Positions 1-12,815 of a stretch of DNA of 64,000 nt are shown piece after piece; within the stretch, counting starts at the first letter, position 1; each line of letters begins with the position of its first letter. Location of the stretch: contig OW388304.1 in the NCBI GenBank assembly GCA_936450465.1, forward strand, positions 35,796,593 to 35,860,592. Reading direction: 5' to 3'. Source of the DNA: Gibbula magus. Taxonomy: Eukaryota > Mollusca > Gastropoda > Trochida > Trochidae. Made by a program: the position numbers and the translations under genes. The notes under the pieces are model-generated. The model had not been told where the DNA came from. It worked only from the letters and a program-made list of their open reading frames with translations, and searched no databases.

Positions 1-288
1 AAATTAATAATGAATAATATGTACAGTGTTTCAGCATCACCATTGCTTGTATATATCGATAGGCTCTCCCTACGGTAGTACTTGGTGTCACCTGTGCAAA
101 CATCTTACCTGTGATAACTTAGAATTCCTAGCTTAAAATCAATTTATCGAATTCCACAATTTGTACTTCATGTATCTGACATATAAAATCGGTATCTTGT
201 TGCTCTTATCGTGGGCTCCGATTGACAAAATCTAAGAATTATTTTCAGTTATTGATAGACAAAACTAGAAGACACAATTCATTCCTAC

Positions 289-411
289 CTTCACAATCAT
301 CACCTGCCGACATCAACTGATAACCAGGAATACAGGTGCAGTCGTAACTCCCGATATTGTTGAGGCACGTGGCTCCAGGAGATGTACACAGTGTGGCACA
401 TTCGTCGATAT
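289..411 (-). CDS. cbEGF exon 21 (last in window), multi-EGF protein
   Basis: One complete calcium-binding EGF domain of 41 residues. It starts DIDECATLC, has the hydroxylation-type segment CLNNIGSYDC and ends SAGDDCE; all six cysteines are present. On the minus strand the acceptor reads GTGCAG just before the exon and the donor is GTAGG right after it. The exon opens with two bases of an Asp codon and closes on the first base of the next, so it is phase 1-1 and can join any other exon here. The upstream intron (about 460-575) resembles that beside the exons at 29.8 and 32.7 kb, which makes this an F-type exon. The gene continues below position 1. Confidence 0.92.
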
Positions 412-777
412 CTGCACACCATGAAATACAGACATGAGAATATTCAAAAGACACTCACTTAGTTTGGATCATTATGTGCACGTGAGATAAAATGAAATGA
501 GTAAATAATTCTTGTATAGTCTGTCCAGCTTCTGTGACTGTATTATCTTAAATATACATATATACGCAACTTCAAAAGAAATGCGACAACTGAAACTACA
601 TGATATTGAAATGAAATTGCATGATGATATGGATGATATATATTATCTCAACGGCATAACAAAACTTTAAAGAGCATAAGCATGTGGCGCCGATCACAGA
701 CTGTTGGATTGATTCTGCTAATTTAGAGTATGAAATAAGCCCAACCCCTGGCATACATCAGGACTGGTAACTTCAAC

Positions 778-797
778 CCCCCCCCCCCCCCCCCCCC
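778..797. repeat. Poly-C tract
   Basis: About 20 C followed by A's on the plus strand, near the 3' (low-coordinate) edge of the DIRS-like recombinase remnant. It is a simple repeat. Confidence 0.9.
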
Positions 798-849
798 AAA
801 AAAAAATCAACTTGTACTAACAATGGACATTGATAATTTCTTAAGATGA

Positions 850-1678
850 AAAAAGAGGAGCAACTAACCTGAACCCAATATGGACGGCTCCAAGGTTTGG
901 AACGTACCTGTGGACCAGGGATTAATGTCCAAGAAGCCAATGATAAACCGTAATGCGTATGACTCTGCCCACTGGAGAGAACTGTCTGACCGAACCGAGC
1001 CCGTTCCCTGGAGTGCTTATCCAACTGATAATGCCGAATGAACGTGCTCGGACGGCTCCAGATAGCTGCGGAGCAGATCTCTTCGATGGGCAGGGACGTC
1101 GCTACTGCCCTAACCGAATGGGCCTTCAGACCTTCTGGCGGGCTCATGCCCTTGTGGACGTAAGCCAATACTTTTGGTGAAACGATCCACCTAGATATTG
1201 TCTGTTTAGTGGCGGGAGCCCCTGGGCTGGCTCCACCATAACAACAAATAGCTGTTTGTCCCTCCTGACGGAGGCAGTTCTGGACAAATATTTCTTGAGT
1301 GTTCGTCGCACGTCAAGTATATGAGGACAAGAACTAAATGAACCCGACACCGCCGGCTAAGCCAGCATCAAGTCTAGACTGAAGGAATTCTAGGACCGCT
1401 ACTAGAGATGTAGAAAAGGGATCTGGCAGCCCTCTACCTCTACACCAGCGCGCATAACAGGCCCATCTATCTTCATACTGAACGTTTGTTGAATCACCCC
1501 GCGAAGCCAGTATTGTGTCTGCAACTTGTGCAGGAATACCGTCCTCTCAGAAGCGATTCCGGATAGAGGCCAAGCCACCCATTGAACCTCTGGTTTGGGG
1601 TGTGGCTTGCCCTCCTGAGCTAGCAGCCCTGGTTGACACTGTAACAGAACAGGTGGCCAAACCAGAAACCTGGACCCC
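850..1678 (-). mobile_element. DIRS-like retroelement, tyrosine recombinase part (decayed)
   Basis: In two frames the minus strand encodes the tail of a DIRS/Ngaro-type tyrosine recombinase. A segment with WVAWPLSG is followed by the core RDKQLFVVMVEPAQG and then GLKAHSVRAVATSLPIEEIC with TFIRHYQLD. HSVR fits the catalytic H-x-x-R and the Tyr of RHYQ fits the nucleophile. Frames are broken, so it is a relic. It was originally joined to the RNase H part at 10157 and is now separated from it by an 8.5-kb insertion. Confidence 0.8.
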
Positions 1679-3290
1679 GTTTCACAAAAAATCGTAAATA
1701 TACGTGTAAGTGTAATATTTACGTGCAACTAAAATTACGTTTACGAGGAGCGAACGTCCGTTTCACAAAACCACACGTAGTTTCAATACTAAACTACGTT
1801 TATCGTAGTTTACGCTTGGAACTCTCCTGTTCGAAAAGACGAAAAAGTTCTTGCAACGTTTATTTCCGCTTCACCCGATAGAGATGACAAACCCGTCAAA
1901 GATGCCCAACGCTTCAGTCGGATCAGCGAGAGATTTGGTCAAAATGACGAGGAAATTTGTGCAACTTCATCAAATTCACCAACAGGCACAAACTTGGCTT
2001 CAGCTAACCCGATAACAGCGTGGAACCGGTTGCAACTCGGCTGTGCAGTCTAAAACTATACAGGTGCGTGTTCAATGTTGGTTCACGAATTAGAATACCG
2101 TAGTCTACATACTGTTCATATATACTGGAAATCTGATGCCATGGTCTTCCGAAAATTTAATTTAAATTATGTACTTCAAGCTGAAATTATTTCAAATCAA
2201 CATGCTAGGTTTAACATTGATCAAACCAGAACTGATGTCATGAACATTATTTTTGCTGCCGATACATTAATTAACATGTCTGTAACTTAATTTTTAGTAT
2301 ATGTAAATAATGTCAAGGTAATACTGTACATAGAACATATATTCTCAAAAAACTCATGGTGTGTATGTTTCTTAAGATATGTAACCTATTTTCAACAGCT
2401 GCTTGGCATAGATTCATGAATGACCAACAATAACAATTGCTGATATTACAACACCTCAATGAAATATAATTTTCATGGCTAGAAATTCCCTTGCTAACAA
2501 AATTGAATACTATTAGCCAAGTGGACCTGTAAAGTCTCTAAATGTTTTTGGAATACACAATATTACTTTGGAATATCTAGCATATGTTAATTATAGGCCC
2601 TGCAGCCTACCAACTTAATTAATTCATACCGTTTATAAATCTATATTCCTCAAGTATATCCCCCTTGTTTTTTAATCAATAGATTCATGAAATTGCAATT
2701 CTACTACTTAGATTATGAATGAAAACCTATAAAGATAATGACATGGAGGAAAATTGCAAAGATAATTTTTGCTTACAATTAATATATAAGGAAGATGAAC
2801 TAATTATTGTTTTCTGTTGGACACTGGTGTATTTCAGTGTGTATACAATATGGCTAGATTTAGTGCTTATTTACTTGCACTGGTGCAACTTAAATATTCA
2901 ATGTGCAATCTCATTATCAGTATAACTTTAATACACCCAATTTAAATTTAAAAAACCTATGCTAAAAAAATAAAATCATAAAATTATCAAAGATGTCAAT
3001 ACAAATTGTTGCCTTGATTTTATTTTTGAAATGATGAATTCATGATAAAAAAATTATAGTTATGTAATAAAGCAGTGAGTACAGTGATTATACACATCAA
3101 ATGCATCATATTTCTTTCAATTAAAATAGAACACAAGCAGTGCAACTTGACTTTAGTTGGTGTAACTAGGTCTAATGTTCAAGATGCGCCTGGTGCAATT
3201 TGGTTAACATTTCTTAAATTGATCCATGATATTACAATACAGTGAATAGTGAGAATTTAAGTCCCATCTCTAATGTATAATTATAGCATA

Positions 3291-3453
3291 CAGTGTTGTT
3301 CCTAGAGGGGAACCTGGGGACATTTGCCTACTTTTTTGGCTAGGTTTCCCTTAAGATTTGGAGAAGTAGGATTACTTTTATAATTGCAAAGGGTCCCACT
3401 TGTTCAGAAATGGCATACATGACCCTTCAGGAGATCACCTAGGAACAACACTG
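3291..3453. mobile_element. Small TIR element (163 bp)
   Basis: It begins CAGTGTTGTTCCTAG and ends with the exact inverse CTAGGAACAACACTG. The CAGTG... terminus is hAT-like, but no clear 8-bp duplication is visible. Confidence 0.6.
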
Positions 3454-5760
3454 TTAATTGTGACATATTTGAAGGATGTTAAACATAATAATTATCTTTT
3501 CCAGATGTGAATGTGGACCATATGAACAGTTGAAATTTTCATCCATGCCTCCAACAAATTTGCCCTCATTGTTTCAATAAGGTAAATAATCAATATATAT
3601 TTAAATGAATAAATAAATTAAATGCAATTTCTAATTTCCATTTCTATACAGTTTTATTATATAATCTGAAATGAAATACTCAGTTCTATCAATGAAATGA
3701 ACCCTCTATCAGGCTACAGTGATGACATTCAATTCAAATTCAAACAAAATTTCCAATGTACTTTGTATTGCGGACAATAAAGTGTTATTATAATTCAAGT
3801 AAAGTCTACTTTCTATGTACATTTAAATGGGTGTATGATCAAGATGAAATGTTCGAGCAAACATTCCTAACTTCTGACTGTAATCTGTGCATTATTTATG
3901 TAGATATGACAAAATATATCACGTATTCCTCGAAAACATTAACTATTTAGCTATTATTCTTTAAAATGAACGATTTAAACTTTGAGAATTAGATATATAG
4001 GAAAATACACTGTAGTTTGTAGTGATATTTTGCATTATCATAGTCACTAGAAGATAAGAGGTTTTGAACACCATCTCCATAATAATTATTAAACAATAGT
4101 ACTTGATTAGTGAATATTATGTCTCGAAAGTCAGAAAATATAAATTTTACACAAAACTGACTTCTATGTTAATAAAAGATTACCAATGTTCATGAAATCC
4201 TACCAACTTCTTAACAAATGTATAAGTGATCAGCGAACAGTAACACATATTACGGTAGAAGATCCGTCTCTTTCACTCACATGTTTTTCTAATGTAGGGG
4301 TACCTCCCCATTTCAAAATCGAACCACCCGGGTGAAGCAGTGTAACAAATACCCGTTAAAAAATTAATTCTGCTGACGCAGGTCCAATACAGTTGTATAT
4401 TTACTATTGAAATCTCTCACCTTCAAAATACAACACAGAAATAATGATATAATAAAAAGAATATCTTTTTCCTTAACAAACACCATGTTTATCTCATCTC
4501 GTGAGGTAGAAAAGTCAATATCTGCTTTTTAACCTCACTCAATGAGAAAAAAACATGGTGTGTGTCAAGAAAAGACAGATGTTCTCTAAATCATTTATGA
4601 AGATGTGATAAAATCAATACTGTGATATTCATAACACCTTCTATGATGAATATTATTTGATAATCTGTTATCTTCTGTGTAGCTCAGTGATTTATTTACA
4701 TAGATTATTGGTGTCTGCAGAACCAGTGACTAGCGAGCTGAAATTTCATGTGTGCGGATTCTAAATTCTAAAAATCATGGGTCACAGGGGTCATGGCCTA
4801 AACAAAAACTATTTTCATCTCCTTCTGTAGACTAATGAGCAAGTAATTAATGAACAGAACCAGAATGCCAGGATCCTTATTAGAGTTTGAACTTCAATTT
4901 ATTGTGATATGTGTTTATATGCTTCTGTCATCAAATTGATGCCCAGCTGATTCTGAAACTATTCAGCCTGACATTGTTGATGTCAAACTATTCTTGTTTT
5001 GTTTCAGATTTTCTATGAGAGGTATGTATAGGAGATCAAGTACTCTTGAGTGAACAGTTTTCAATGAGACAACTGGAGAAGGAAGGAGATTGTGGTTTTA
5101 ATCCATCCTACATCAGAGACCCATGTGCCTCAGAGACTTTCATGGAGAAAAACAAATAGACTTTAGTATGGCCTTTAGTCATGTCAGTCCCTAAACATGC
5201 TCAGTTCCCCAGATATATTTTTAATCAGTGAGACATTATCAATATGTTTTGAACTCATTGAGCTAATATGATCTATGTAATATTATTACAAACAGTATAA
5301 TAATACAATTAAAAACACAAATCCAGCTAAAAATAAACAGTATACACTGTATCATTATTATCATAATATTACTTTTTAGCTCATCATATGGTTCTTTGTT
5401 GAGAATGTGATATTAGGGTCAATTCTGGCCCACTCAATCTAGTCAAATTTCCAATTCATAGAAATATCAGATGAATAAGATGATTTATTAAGGTAATGGG
5501 TGATTGTCTTTATCATGTTGAGTCAATTTTGGAAAATAAAACAAAAGCTGACTTCTCTCTGATTGTTGTTTTCAATATCATGTAGTTTATCAAACCCCAC
5601 CTACAAAGTAGTGTAGGGTATATAGCACTCAGCCTGTCCATTTGTCTGTCCGTCCAAGAATGTTGGAGCCTTTCCAACAGTATTTGTAAGACACTTTTGA
5701 TATTAATTTGCATGTTAATTTTTTTAATATTCATAAATTTTGAGTTTGTATTGGAGTGCT
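3454..5760. other. AT-rich, no gene or repeat recognised
   Basis: Intronic filler of the EGF gene inside the 8.48-kb insertion. Only short chance open frames are present. Confidence 0.6.
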
Positions 5761-5765
5761 CCTTT

Positions 5766-7004
5766 TCAGCTCATCAGGCCTGAAAGGCCCGATGGGCTTA
5801 TGGCATGGCATGGTGTCCGGCGTCCGTCCATCCGTCCATCTGTCCGTCCATCCGTCCGTCCATCCGTAAACTTTTCGCTTTTTCGACTTCTTCTCCAGAA
5901 CCAATGACTCCACAGAGCTGAAATTTTATGTGCAGACTCCTTGGCCAATGGGGATTCTAAATTGTAGATTTCGTGACCCCATGACCCCAAATGGGGTCAC
6001 AGGGGTCACATCCTTAAAAACCTATTTTCATCTTCTTCTTCAGTTCTAAAAGGTCTAGAGAGCTGAAAAGTTGTGTGCAGACTGCTTGGCCAATGGGGAT
6101 TCTAAATTGTAGATTTCGTGACCCCATGACCCCAAATGGGGTCACAGGGGTCACATCCTTAAAAACCTATTTTCATCTTCTTCTCCAGTTCCAAAAGGTC
6201 TAGAGAGCTGAAAAGTTGTGTGCATACTCCTTGGGTAATGGGGATTCTAAATTGTAGATTTCGTGACCCCATGACCCCAAATGGGGTCACAGGGGTCACA
6301 TCCTTAAAATCCTATTTTCATCTTCTTCTCCAGTTCCAAAAGGTCTAGAGAGCTGAAAAGTTGTGTGCATACTCCTTGGGTAATGGGGATTCTAAATTGT
6401 AGATTTCATGACCCCATGACCCCAAATGGGGTCACCGGGGTCACATCCTTAAAAACCTATTTTCATCTTCTTCTCCAGTTCCAAAAGGTCTAGAGAGCTG
6501 AAAAGTTGTGTGCAGACTCCTTGGCCCATGGGGATTCTAAATTGTAGATCTCGTGACCCCATGACCCCAAATGGGGTCACAGGGGTCACATCCTTAAAAA
6601 CCTATTTTCATCTTCTTCTCCAGTTCCAAAAGGTCTTGAGAGCTGAAAAGTTGTGTGCAGACTCCTTGGCCAATGGGGATTCTAAATCGTAGATTTTGTG
6701 ACCCTGTGACCCCAATCTTGGTCACGGGTCATGACCCAAAAACCTATTTTCATCTTCTTCTCCAGTTTATATGTAAAGCTCTAGAAAGGTGAAATGTTGT
6801 GTAGAGATTCTTTGGTCAAAGGTGATTCTTAATTGTAGGATTGGTGACCCTGTGACTCCAAATGTGGGTCACAGGGGTCATGATCTAAAACCAATATTAT
6901 TTTGCTTGTTAACAATGTATTACTTGAGATAACTTAGATATTCAACCTTAGATCAAAAATCATTAAAATTCTGATGAGCTACAGAGCCCATGGCTCTATT
7001 TTTT
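5766..7004 (+). repeat. Minisatellite element 1 (145-bp units)
   Basis: It opens with AGCTCATCAGGCCTGAAAGG plus a (CCGT)n stretch. It then holds about six units of exactly 145 bp that include 'ttcatcttcttctccag' and 'gaccccaaatggggtcac', followed by diverged units. It closes with CTGATGAGCT and 'acagagcccatggctc'. The opening AGCTCATCAG and closing CTGATGAGCT are inverted repeats, so the array behaves as a bounded element. Confidence 0.8.
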
Positions 7005-7069
7005 GTGAGTAGACTCATGGCATAGGTTTCTTTTTTTCAAACAATTTATCAACTGACCATACTTTATTA

Positions 7070-8652
7070 GCTCATCAGGCCTGAAAGGCCCGATGGGCTT
7101 ATGGCATTGGATGGCGTCCGTCCGTCCGTAAACTTTTACACTTTTTTGACTTCTTCTCCAGAACCAATAACTCTAGAGAGCTGAAATTTTATGTACAGAC
7201 TCCTTGGCCAATGGGGATTCTAAATTGTAGATTTGGTGACCCTGTGACCCCAAATAAGGGCCCCAGGGGTCATAACCTTAAAAGCTATTTTAATCTTCTT
7301 CTCCAGAACCAATGACTCCAGAGAGCTGAAATTTTATGTACAGACTCCTTGGCCAATGGTGATTCTAAATTGTAGATTTGGTGACCCTGTGACCCCAAAT
7401 AAGGGCCCCAGGGGTCATAACCTTAAAAGCTATTTTCAACTTCTTCTCCAGAACCAATGACTCCAGAGAGCTGAAATTATATGTACAGACTCCTTGGCCA
7501 ATGGGGATTCCAAATTGTAGATTTGGTGACCCTGTGACCCCAAATAAGGGGCTCACGGGCCATTACCTAAAATCCTGTTTTCATCTTTTTCTCCGGAACA
7601 AAAAGATCTAGAAGGCTGTGATATTGTATGCAAACTCTTTAGCCAATTGGGATTCTAACTTGTAAATTTGGTGACCCTGTGACCCCAAATATGGGCCACA
7701 GCCTAAAAAACCTTTTAAAAAATGAATTTTGAACTGATATTTTATGTGCACTTCATTCACTTTATTTGAAATGTATGTCGACTTGAGATAACAATCTACA
7801 TTGTGGACATGTTTGTCAAATTGATGTAATCAATGTGAAATGAGAACTATTGAATAGCCTTTGAACTGAAAATTGTGACAAGTCATAAAGGACTAAATTG
7901 AAGAGGAGTTAAGAATTCTTTTATTTTACATGAGATATGTGAACTGCATATGACTGGTGATGAAATGATAAGATAAGATTATTTTCATCTTCTTCTCCAG
8001 AACGAAAAGACCTAGAAGGTTGTCATGTTGTGTAATGAGTCTTTAGCCAATGGAGAATCTAAATTGTAGATTATGTGGCCCCAAATAAGGGCCTCACAGG
8101 CCATTACCTAAAATCCTGTTTTCATCTTTTTCTCCGGAACAAAAAGATCTAGAAGGCTGTAATATTGTATACTCTTTAGCCAATGGGGATTCAAACTTGC
8201 CATTACCTAAAATCCTGTATTCATCCAGAACAAACTAGAAGGAATATTTTGTTTAGAATGTTTAGATGTTTGAATGACAAGGCTTAGAACCGAGATTGTT
8301 TAGCCAAGGTGATTCTAAATTGTACTATGTACCATGAGATTCATCACATTGCCTGTTCTCTTTAAGCCTTATACAGTTAGATCAGTGCTGCCAGTGTTTA
8401 GTGCAAGCAAGAGTCTATTACATAACTTGGCGGTAAAACACAAAAAACACAGCTGGCTTGTAACCAGAGCCAAGGGGTCAGAATATTGCATAATCTCCTG
8501 TGTGTTGACCTTGCTGAGTGCTCTCTCTCAATTTCAAGAATAAGATTTGTCAGGGTTAGGGATCGTACATTATATTGAGACAACATATTTCTGTCTTCAT
8601 CATCAAACAAAATAAACTCTGATGAGCTACAGAGCCCATGGCTCTATTTTTC
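7070..8652 (+). repeat. Minisatellite element 2
   Basis: Same architecture as the element at 5766: AGCTCATCAGG start, short CCGT run, diverged 'cttcttctccagaac' units, and the CTGATGAGCTACAGAGCCC end. Confidence 0.75.
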
Positions 8653-8842
8653 TAAATTATTTTAAATATTTTCAACATATTTATTTCAACAATACTTACA
8701 AGACACCTTCGAAATCCATATAGTGAAGACATTCTATGAATAAGTTGTGCCGTTTAAAGAAATTTATCAATTATTACCTAATTTGCATAATTTATGTAAC
8801 TTTTTCAAATTGTCTGCATTGGATATCTTGAATACTTTTTTT

Positions 8843-9270
8843 TAGCTCATCAGGCCTGAAAGACTCAATGAGCTTATGGCATGGTATTGCGTCCGGCGTC
8901 CGTCCGTCCGTTAACTTTACGCTTTTTCGACTTCTTCTCCAGAACCAATAACTCTAGAAAGCTGAAATTATATGTGCAGACTACTTGGCCAATGGGGATT
9001 CTAAATTGTAGATTTGGTGACCTTGGGGCCTCAAATAAAGGCCTCGCAGGCCATGACCTAAAAACCTATTTTCATCTTCATCTCCAGGACAAAAGGACCT
9101 ACAAGGCTGTTTGTGTGCAGACTCTTAGCCAATGAAAATTTTAAATTGTAGATTTGGTGACCTGTGGTGCTCCAAATAGAGGCCTCAAGGGCCATTAACT
9201 AAAAATCTATTTCAGTCTTCATCATTAAACAATAAAGACCCTATTGAGCTACAGAGCCCATGACTCTTTT
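8843..9270 (+). repeat. Minisatellite element 3 (short)
   Basis: A third, shorter copy: TAGCTCATCAGGCCTGAAAG start, CCGT run, two to three diverged units and an eroded 'attgagctacagagccc' end. Confidence 0.7.
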
Positions 9271-10156
9271 TTATTAGACCTTTGATATTCATAAACTGTA
9301 TCCATATGATGACCTAGTAAAACTTATGCAGGTATATTTGAAATCAACTCAGCTCAAATATCGAAGTTGCATTTAGCTCATTACTTGTAAACAAAAAAAC
9401 TTGAGTGGTATCCCACAGACCTCAATGCTAATTATTCATCGGTAATATATATGTGTTGAATACATTAATTCCATTCAATAGATACACACTGGATAAACAA
9501 TTAAATGTAGCTGTTCACTACCTAAGATGAGACCTCACAAAATTTTACTGCTTTCGGGCGTTAAACTAATAAAATAAGAATATAGTTATGGACATTATAA
9601 AGCAGCAAGCTGGTAATTCTTTGCAAATACAATAACGAATACTTTTGGCAAAAGTCATTAAAATATAGGCCACACATGATTTTCCACAGGGCTCAGATTC
9701 GCGTGACACTTGAATTAAAGGGACGTAACTCTATAATTTCATCATAATCAACGATTCGAAAGCTAAATACAATAGTTATCACGATTTGTGTATCAAATTT
9801 GTTAAGAGTGACTTTCATGCAACTTAGATATATAACGTAGCCAATTTTCTAACTTGAAAATGTTTATTAAATCCTCAAACAGTCACAGGAAGCAAACTGA
9901 GATTACACCGGTCGCTCGGATAAAGTTTTGTTCCCAAACAAAACAAAATCTTTTGTTTTACAGGTGCGTTGGGATATACATTAAAGCAATAAATATTGCA
10001 CGTAAGTACTTACGAGTGGAAAAGGGCACTCTTAGATTTACGTGTGATATCGCTACTAGTTTACACCTGCACTTCTTTGTGAAACGCAGCCAAAACGTAG
10101 AGTTACGTTTACGTGTAAAAATCACACGTAAACTAAGTTACGATTTTTTGTGAAAC

Positions 10157-10910
10157 TGGATCCTGAGGACCAGTGGAAACCAGGACTGCGCTATCCACAG
10201 CGGCGCGAGCAGCACTAGCAGACGAGCCCGCTGAACCGCTAGTTGCGACAGAATCCTAGAGATGAGAGGAACTGGTTGGTCCAGTCTAGCGCGAATGCGT
10301 CCACGCCTATCACCCTTGGGTCTGGCAGCCGGGAGCAATACACTGGGACCTGCTTGTTCGTCTTTGACACAAACAGATCCACCTGGAATAACCCGAACAA
10401 CCGGGAGATAGTTGCGAATATCTCCGGGTCGAGCTTCCATTCGTGTGGGGCTAGGATTCTGCTCGATAGCGCGTCCGCCCTCACATGGTCCACCCCCGGA
10501 AGGTAAACCGTAAGGACTGTGATGTCGAACTTGTCTCACCACAGGAGAAACTCCCATGACTCCTGAAGAAGTACCAGGAACACTGTCCCTCCTTGCTTCA
10601 TGATGTCCGACATGGCTGTCTGGTTGTCCATATCTAGACGAACCACTTGATGACAAAGCCTCTGTTGAAAGCGTTCGAACACCAGTCTGACTGCTCTCAG
10701 CTCTAGCACTTTGATGTGCAGGCTGGCCTCGGCCTGGGACCAAAGACCCGACGCCGAGTGGGGCCCTAAGGAACCCTCCCAAGCCCGAGAGTGAAACATC
10801 TGTCTGGAGAAAATTGGTGGTGTGACCTTCCACTGAGAAAATTGGAAGCGAAACCTTCCACTGAGGCAGATGTCACTCCCTGAGTGTGGACAGGACAGGG
10901 GTTGGCGGTT
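10157..10910 (-). mobile_element. DIRS-like retroelement, RNase H part (decayed)
   Basis: In shifted frames the minus strand encodes LQTDVSLSGLGG, HIKVLELRAVRLVFERF, LDMDNQTAMSDIMKQGGT, ILAPHEWKLDPEIF, VDLFVSKTNKQVPVYC and APLWIAQSWFP. This is the DIRS-type RNase H followed by its linker to the recombinase. It ends exactly where the 8.48-kb TIR segment begins, and its natural continuation is at 1678 and below. Frames change at least twice. Confidence 0.85.
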
Positions 10911-12815
10911 ACCTTCAACCAAGCCGGAAGGAACCTTGACAGATGTCTCCCTCGGGAACTGGCGGGGTTAGGACCCCTGATTGGGCTTCCGACCCCCCCG
11001 AAAAGGCTTCCGGGAAGCCTTTCCCCCCACGGGTCTGTTTGTCGCCCCTCGATTCTGTCCCTGGTACTGGAGCAGTTTGATCCAGTCCTTGGATTCTCCC
11101 GCCATAGGAGTCTGAGAAGTCTTGGGTCAAGGATGCTTTGCGCACCTGGAAGGTTGCGATTTCGAAAGGATCTGGGTGTCCTTACGAACTGTCGCCACCT
11201 CCACAGCGTCCTTCAGCACTTGCTGCGCCCCCGGGAAGAGGGAGTCCCCCAACCTGAACGGCAATGCAAGAAGCCTCGCATGGCTGTCTTGGCCCATCGA
11301 TGAAGTCGACAGCCAAAGACGCCTCATGCCCATGATAGCGACCATCATCTGGCTTGCTGCGCTGCAGAGAGCGTCCGCGCCAGATGACTCCCAACGCCCA
11401 CCGATTGTGAGAGGAGAACCACCGAGTCGGACTTGGGGTCACCTAGCCTCCCCACTATCTCCGACTGAAGCGCCGAGAGATAGGCTCCATGTGTGGATAC
11501 TCGAACCTGCTGCGCGGCTTTACGGTAGGCGTCCTCAAACGACATGTATGCCGAGCGCAAGTGCGAGGCCTGCTGAGTGAAGGGAGGCTGTTAGCGCCCT
11601 TGTTTACCGATTAGGGATTGGGTCGCGGACACAGCAAGGGAGGTGAGGGAAAGCACGTACTCGCCGACCCCCGGGACTTCGAACAATCCCTCCTCACCGA
11701 TCTGATATCGTTTCACCAGGTCAGGGCAGTCCATACGGACCCTGCTGCCGATCAGCTGAGGGAATGGAGCAGGCTGAGCGGCACCTGTGTGGCAAAATGA
11801 TCACACGGCAGGCGAAATCCAGTTGAAACCGGGGCTGGGGGCGGGATAACCACCTGAGGCAGAGCCAAAGCGATACGATCGCACATCTGCCTCAGGGTGA
11901 AAGTCGTTGTTAAGGGGACATCCCTAGCGTCCACGTCCACGTCATCCTCCAGATCAATCTCCATGAGATCATCATCTTCCTCATCCCATTGATCCGAGTA
12001 GTCCGAAACCTCCGGAGAGGAAACGTCACCGACGAGAGAGGAAGACCCGATGGGAAGAATCAGAGTCAGCACTGTCTGCCCCCCGGCTTCCGAAACGCCC
12101 CCGGTTTGGTGCCCAGCGCCGAGGCTCGGGTCTTAGGGCCTCGAGAGGCTCCGGAGGTGCCCGTCAAAGTCGGCACCTTGGACCTTCGGGTCTTAGGCTG
12201 GCTCCGAGGACTCCGATTGAGATCGGTAGCCTGGAGCCCGGAGGTGGACGGTAAAGCAAGGTCGGAACCTTGGTTACCGTCACGCCCTACGCCACCGGAG
12301 CCACTAGGGACTCGGGGCTGGCCTGAAGCATCCGGATCAGCCGGCATCCCCTTCATTTGCTCATTTAAAGCAGTGGTTAGTGTGTTAATGTCAAATTCGG
12401 TGCCGGGAGTGGAACCTGTCGTTCTAGGACAGGGGGCTGCAACTCATCCTCCTCCTCCGATTCGTGATCAGAAGGAGGTGGTGAGCGAGCCTTGTGCTCG
12501 TTACTGCGGCCCTTACCGGTGCCTTTTCCTTTACCGGCTTTGGGTTTAAGTTTAGAAGGGGGTCCACCTTAGCAATATCCGTACCCGCCTTGATCAGCTT
12601 CTGGTAGTATAAGAAGTCAGTGTGAAGGGACTTCCTAGTCTTAGGGGTGAATTGCTGGCAGACTTTGCATAGGCTGTCGTCATGGCAGTCCTCGGCAAGG
12701 CACTTGATACATTTTGAATGTATGTCCGCCGGAGGCAGTTTGACATAACACCCCGAACACTGAGTGAAGAACTGAAAATATCCAACAATCAGAGTGTGAG
12801 GCAAAAGGGGGCGGG
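10911..12815 (-). mobile_element. DIRS-like retroelement, gag-like part (decayed)
   Basis: The minus strand reads a zinc-finger-like N-terminus (CSGCYVKLPPADIHSKC, then CLAEDCHDDSLCKVC), an acidic stretch (DQWDEEDDDLMEIDLEDD), a middle region and an Arg/Gly-rich end. This is the order expected of DIRS ORF1. The reverse transcriptase expected between gag and RNase H is absent near 10.9 kb. Local GC is clearly higher than in the surrounding introns. Confidence 0.72.

Larger units (their letters stand above)
1679..10156. mobile_element. 8.48-kb TIR-bounded insertion splitting the DIRS-like element
   Basis: The segment starts with GTTTCACAAAAAATCGTAA and ends with its exact reverse complement (19/19). 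Both ends also carry a second GTTTCACAAA motif about 75-80 bases further in and are rich in TTACGTGT-like words. The 8-base flanks TGGACCCC and TGGATCCT match at six positions, compatible with a 7-8 bp target duplication. Inside are three minisatellite elements and a 163-bp TIR element. I see no transposase. The unannotated stretch 1834-2053 (+) is open for about 75 codons without a start and was not recognised. Confidence 0.7.

Noticed and set aside
773..1168. 131-codon minus-strand frame as a gene
   Set aside because: It is the broken C-terminal part of a DIRS-like recombinase running into a poly-C tract; the glycine run is the tract.
5766..9270. CRISPR-like array
   Set aside because: Units are contiguous 145-bp repeats without unique spacers, in eukaryotic intron DNA.
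10243..12549. Plus-strand frames of 87-186 codons in the GC-rich region
   Set aside because: They are antisense to the recognisable DIRS-like gag and RNase H, and lack motifs.
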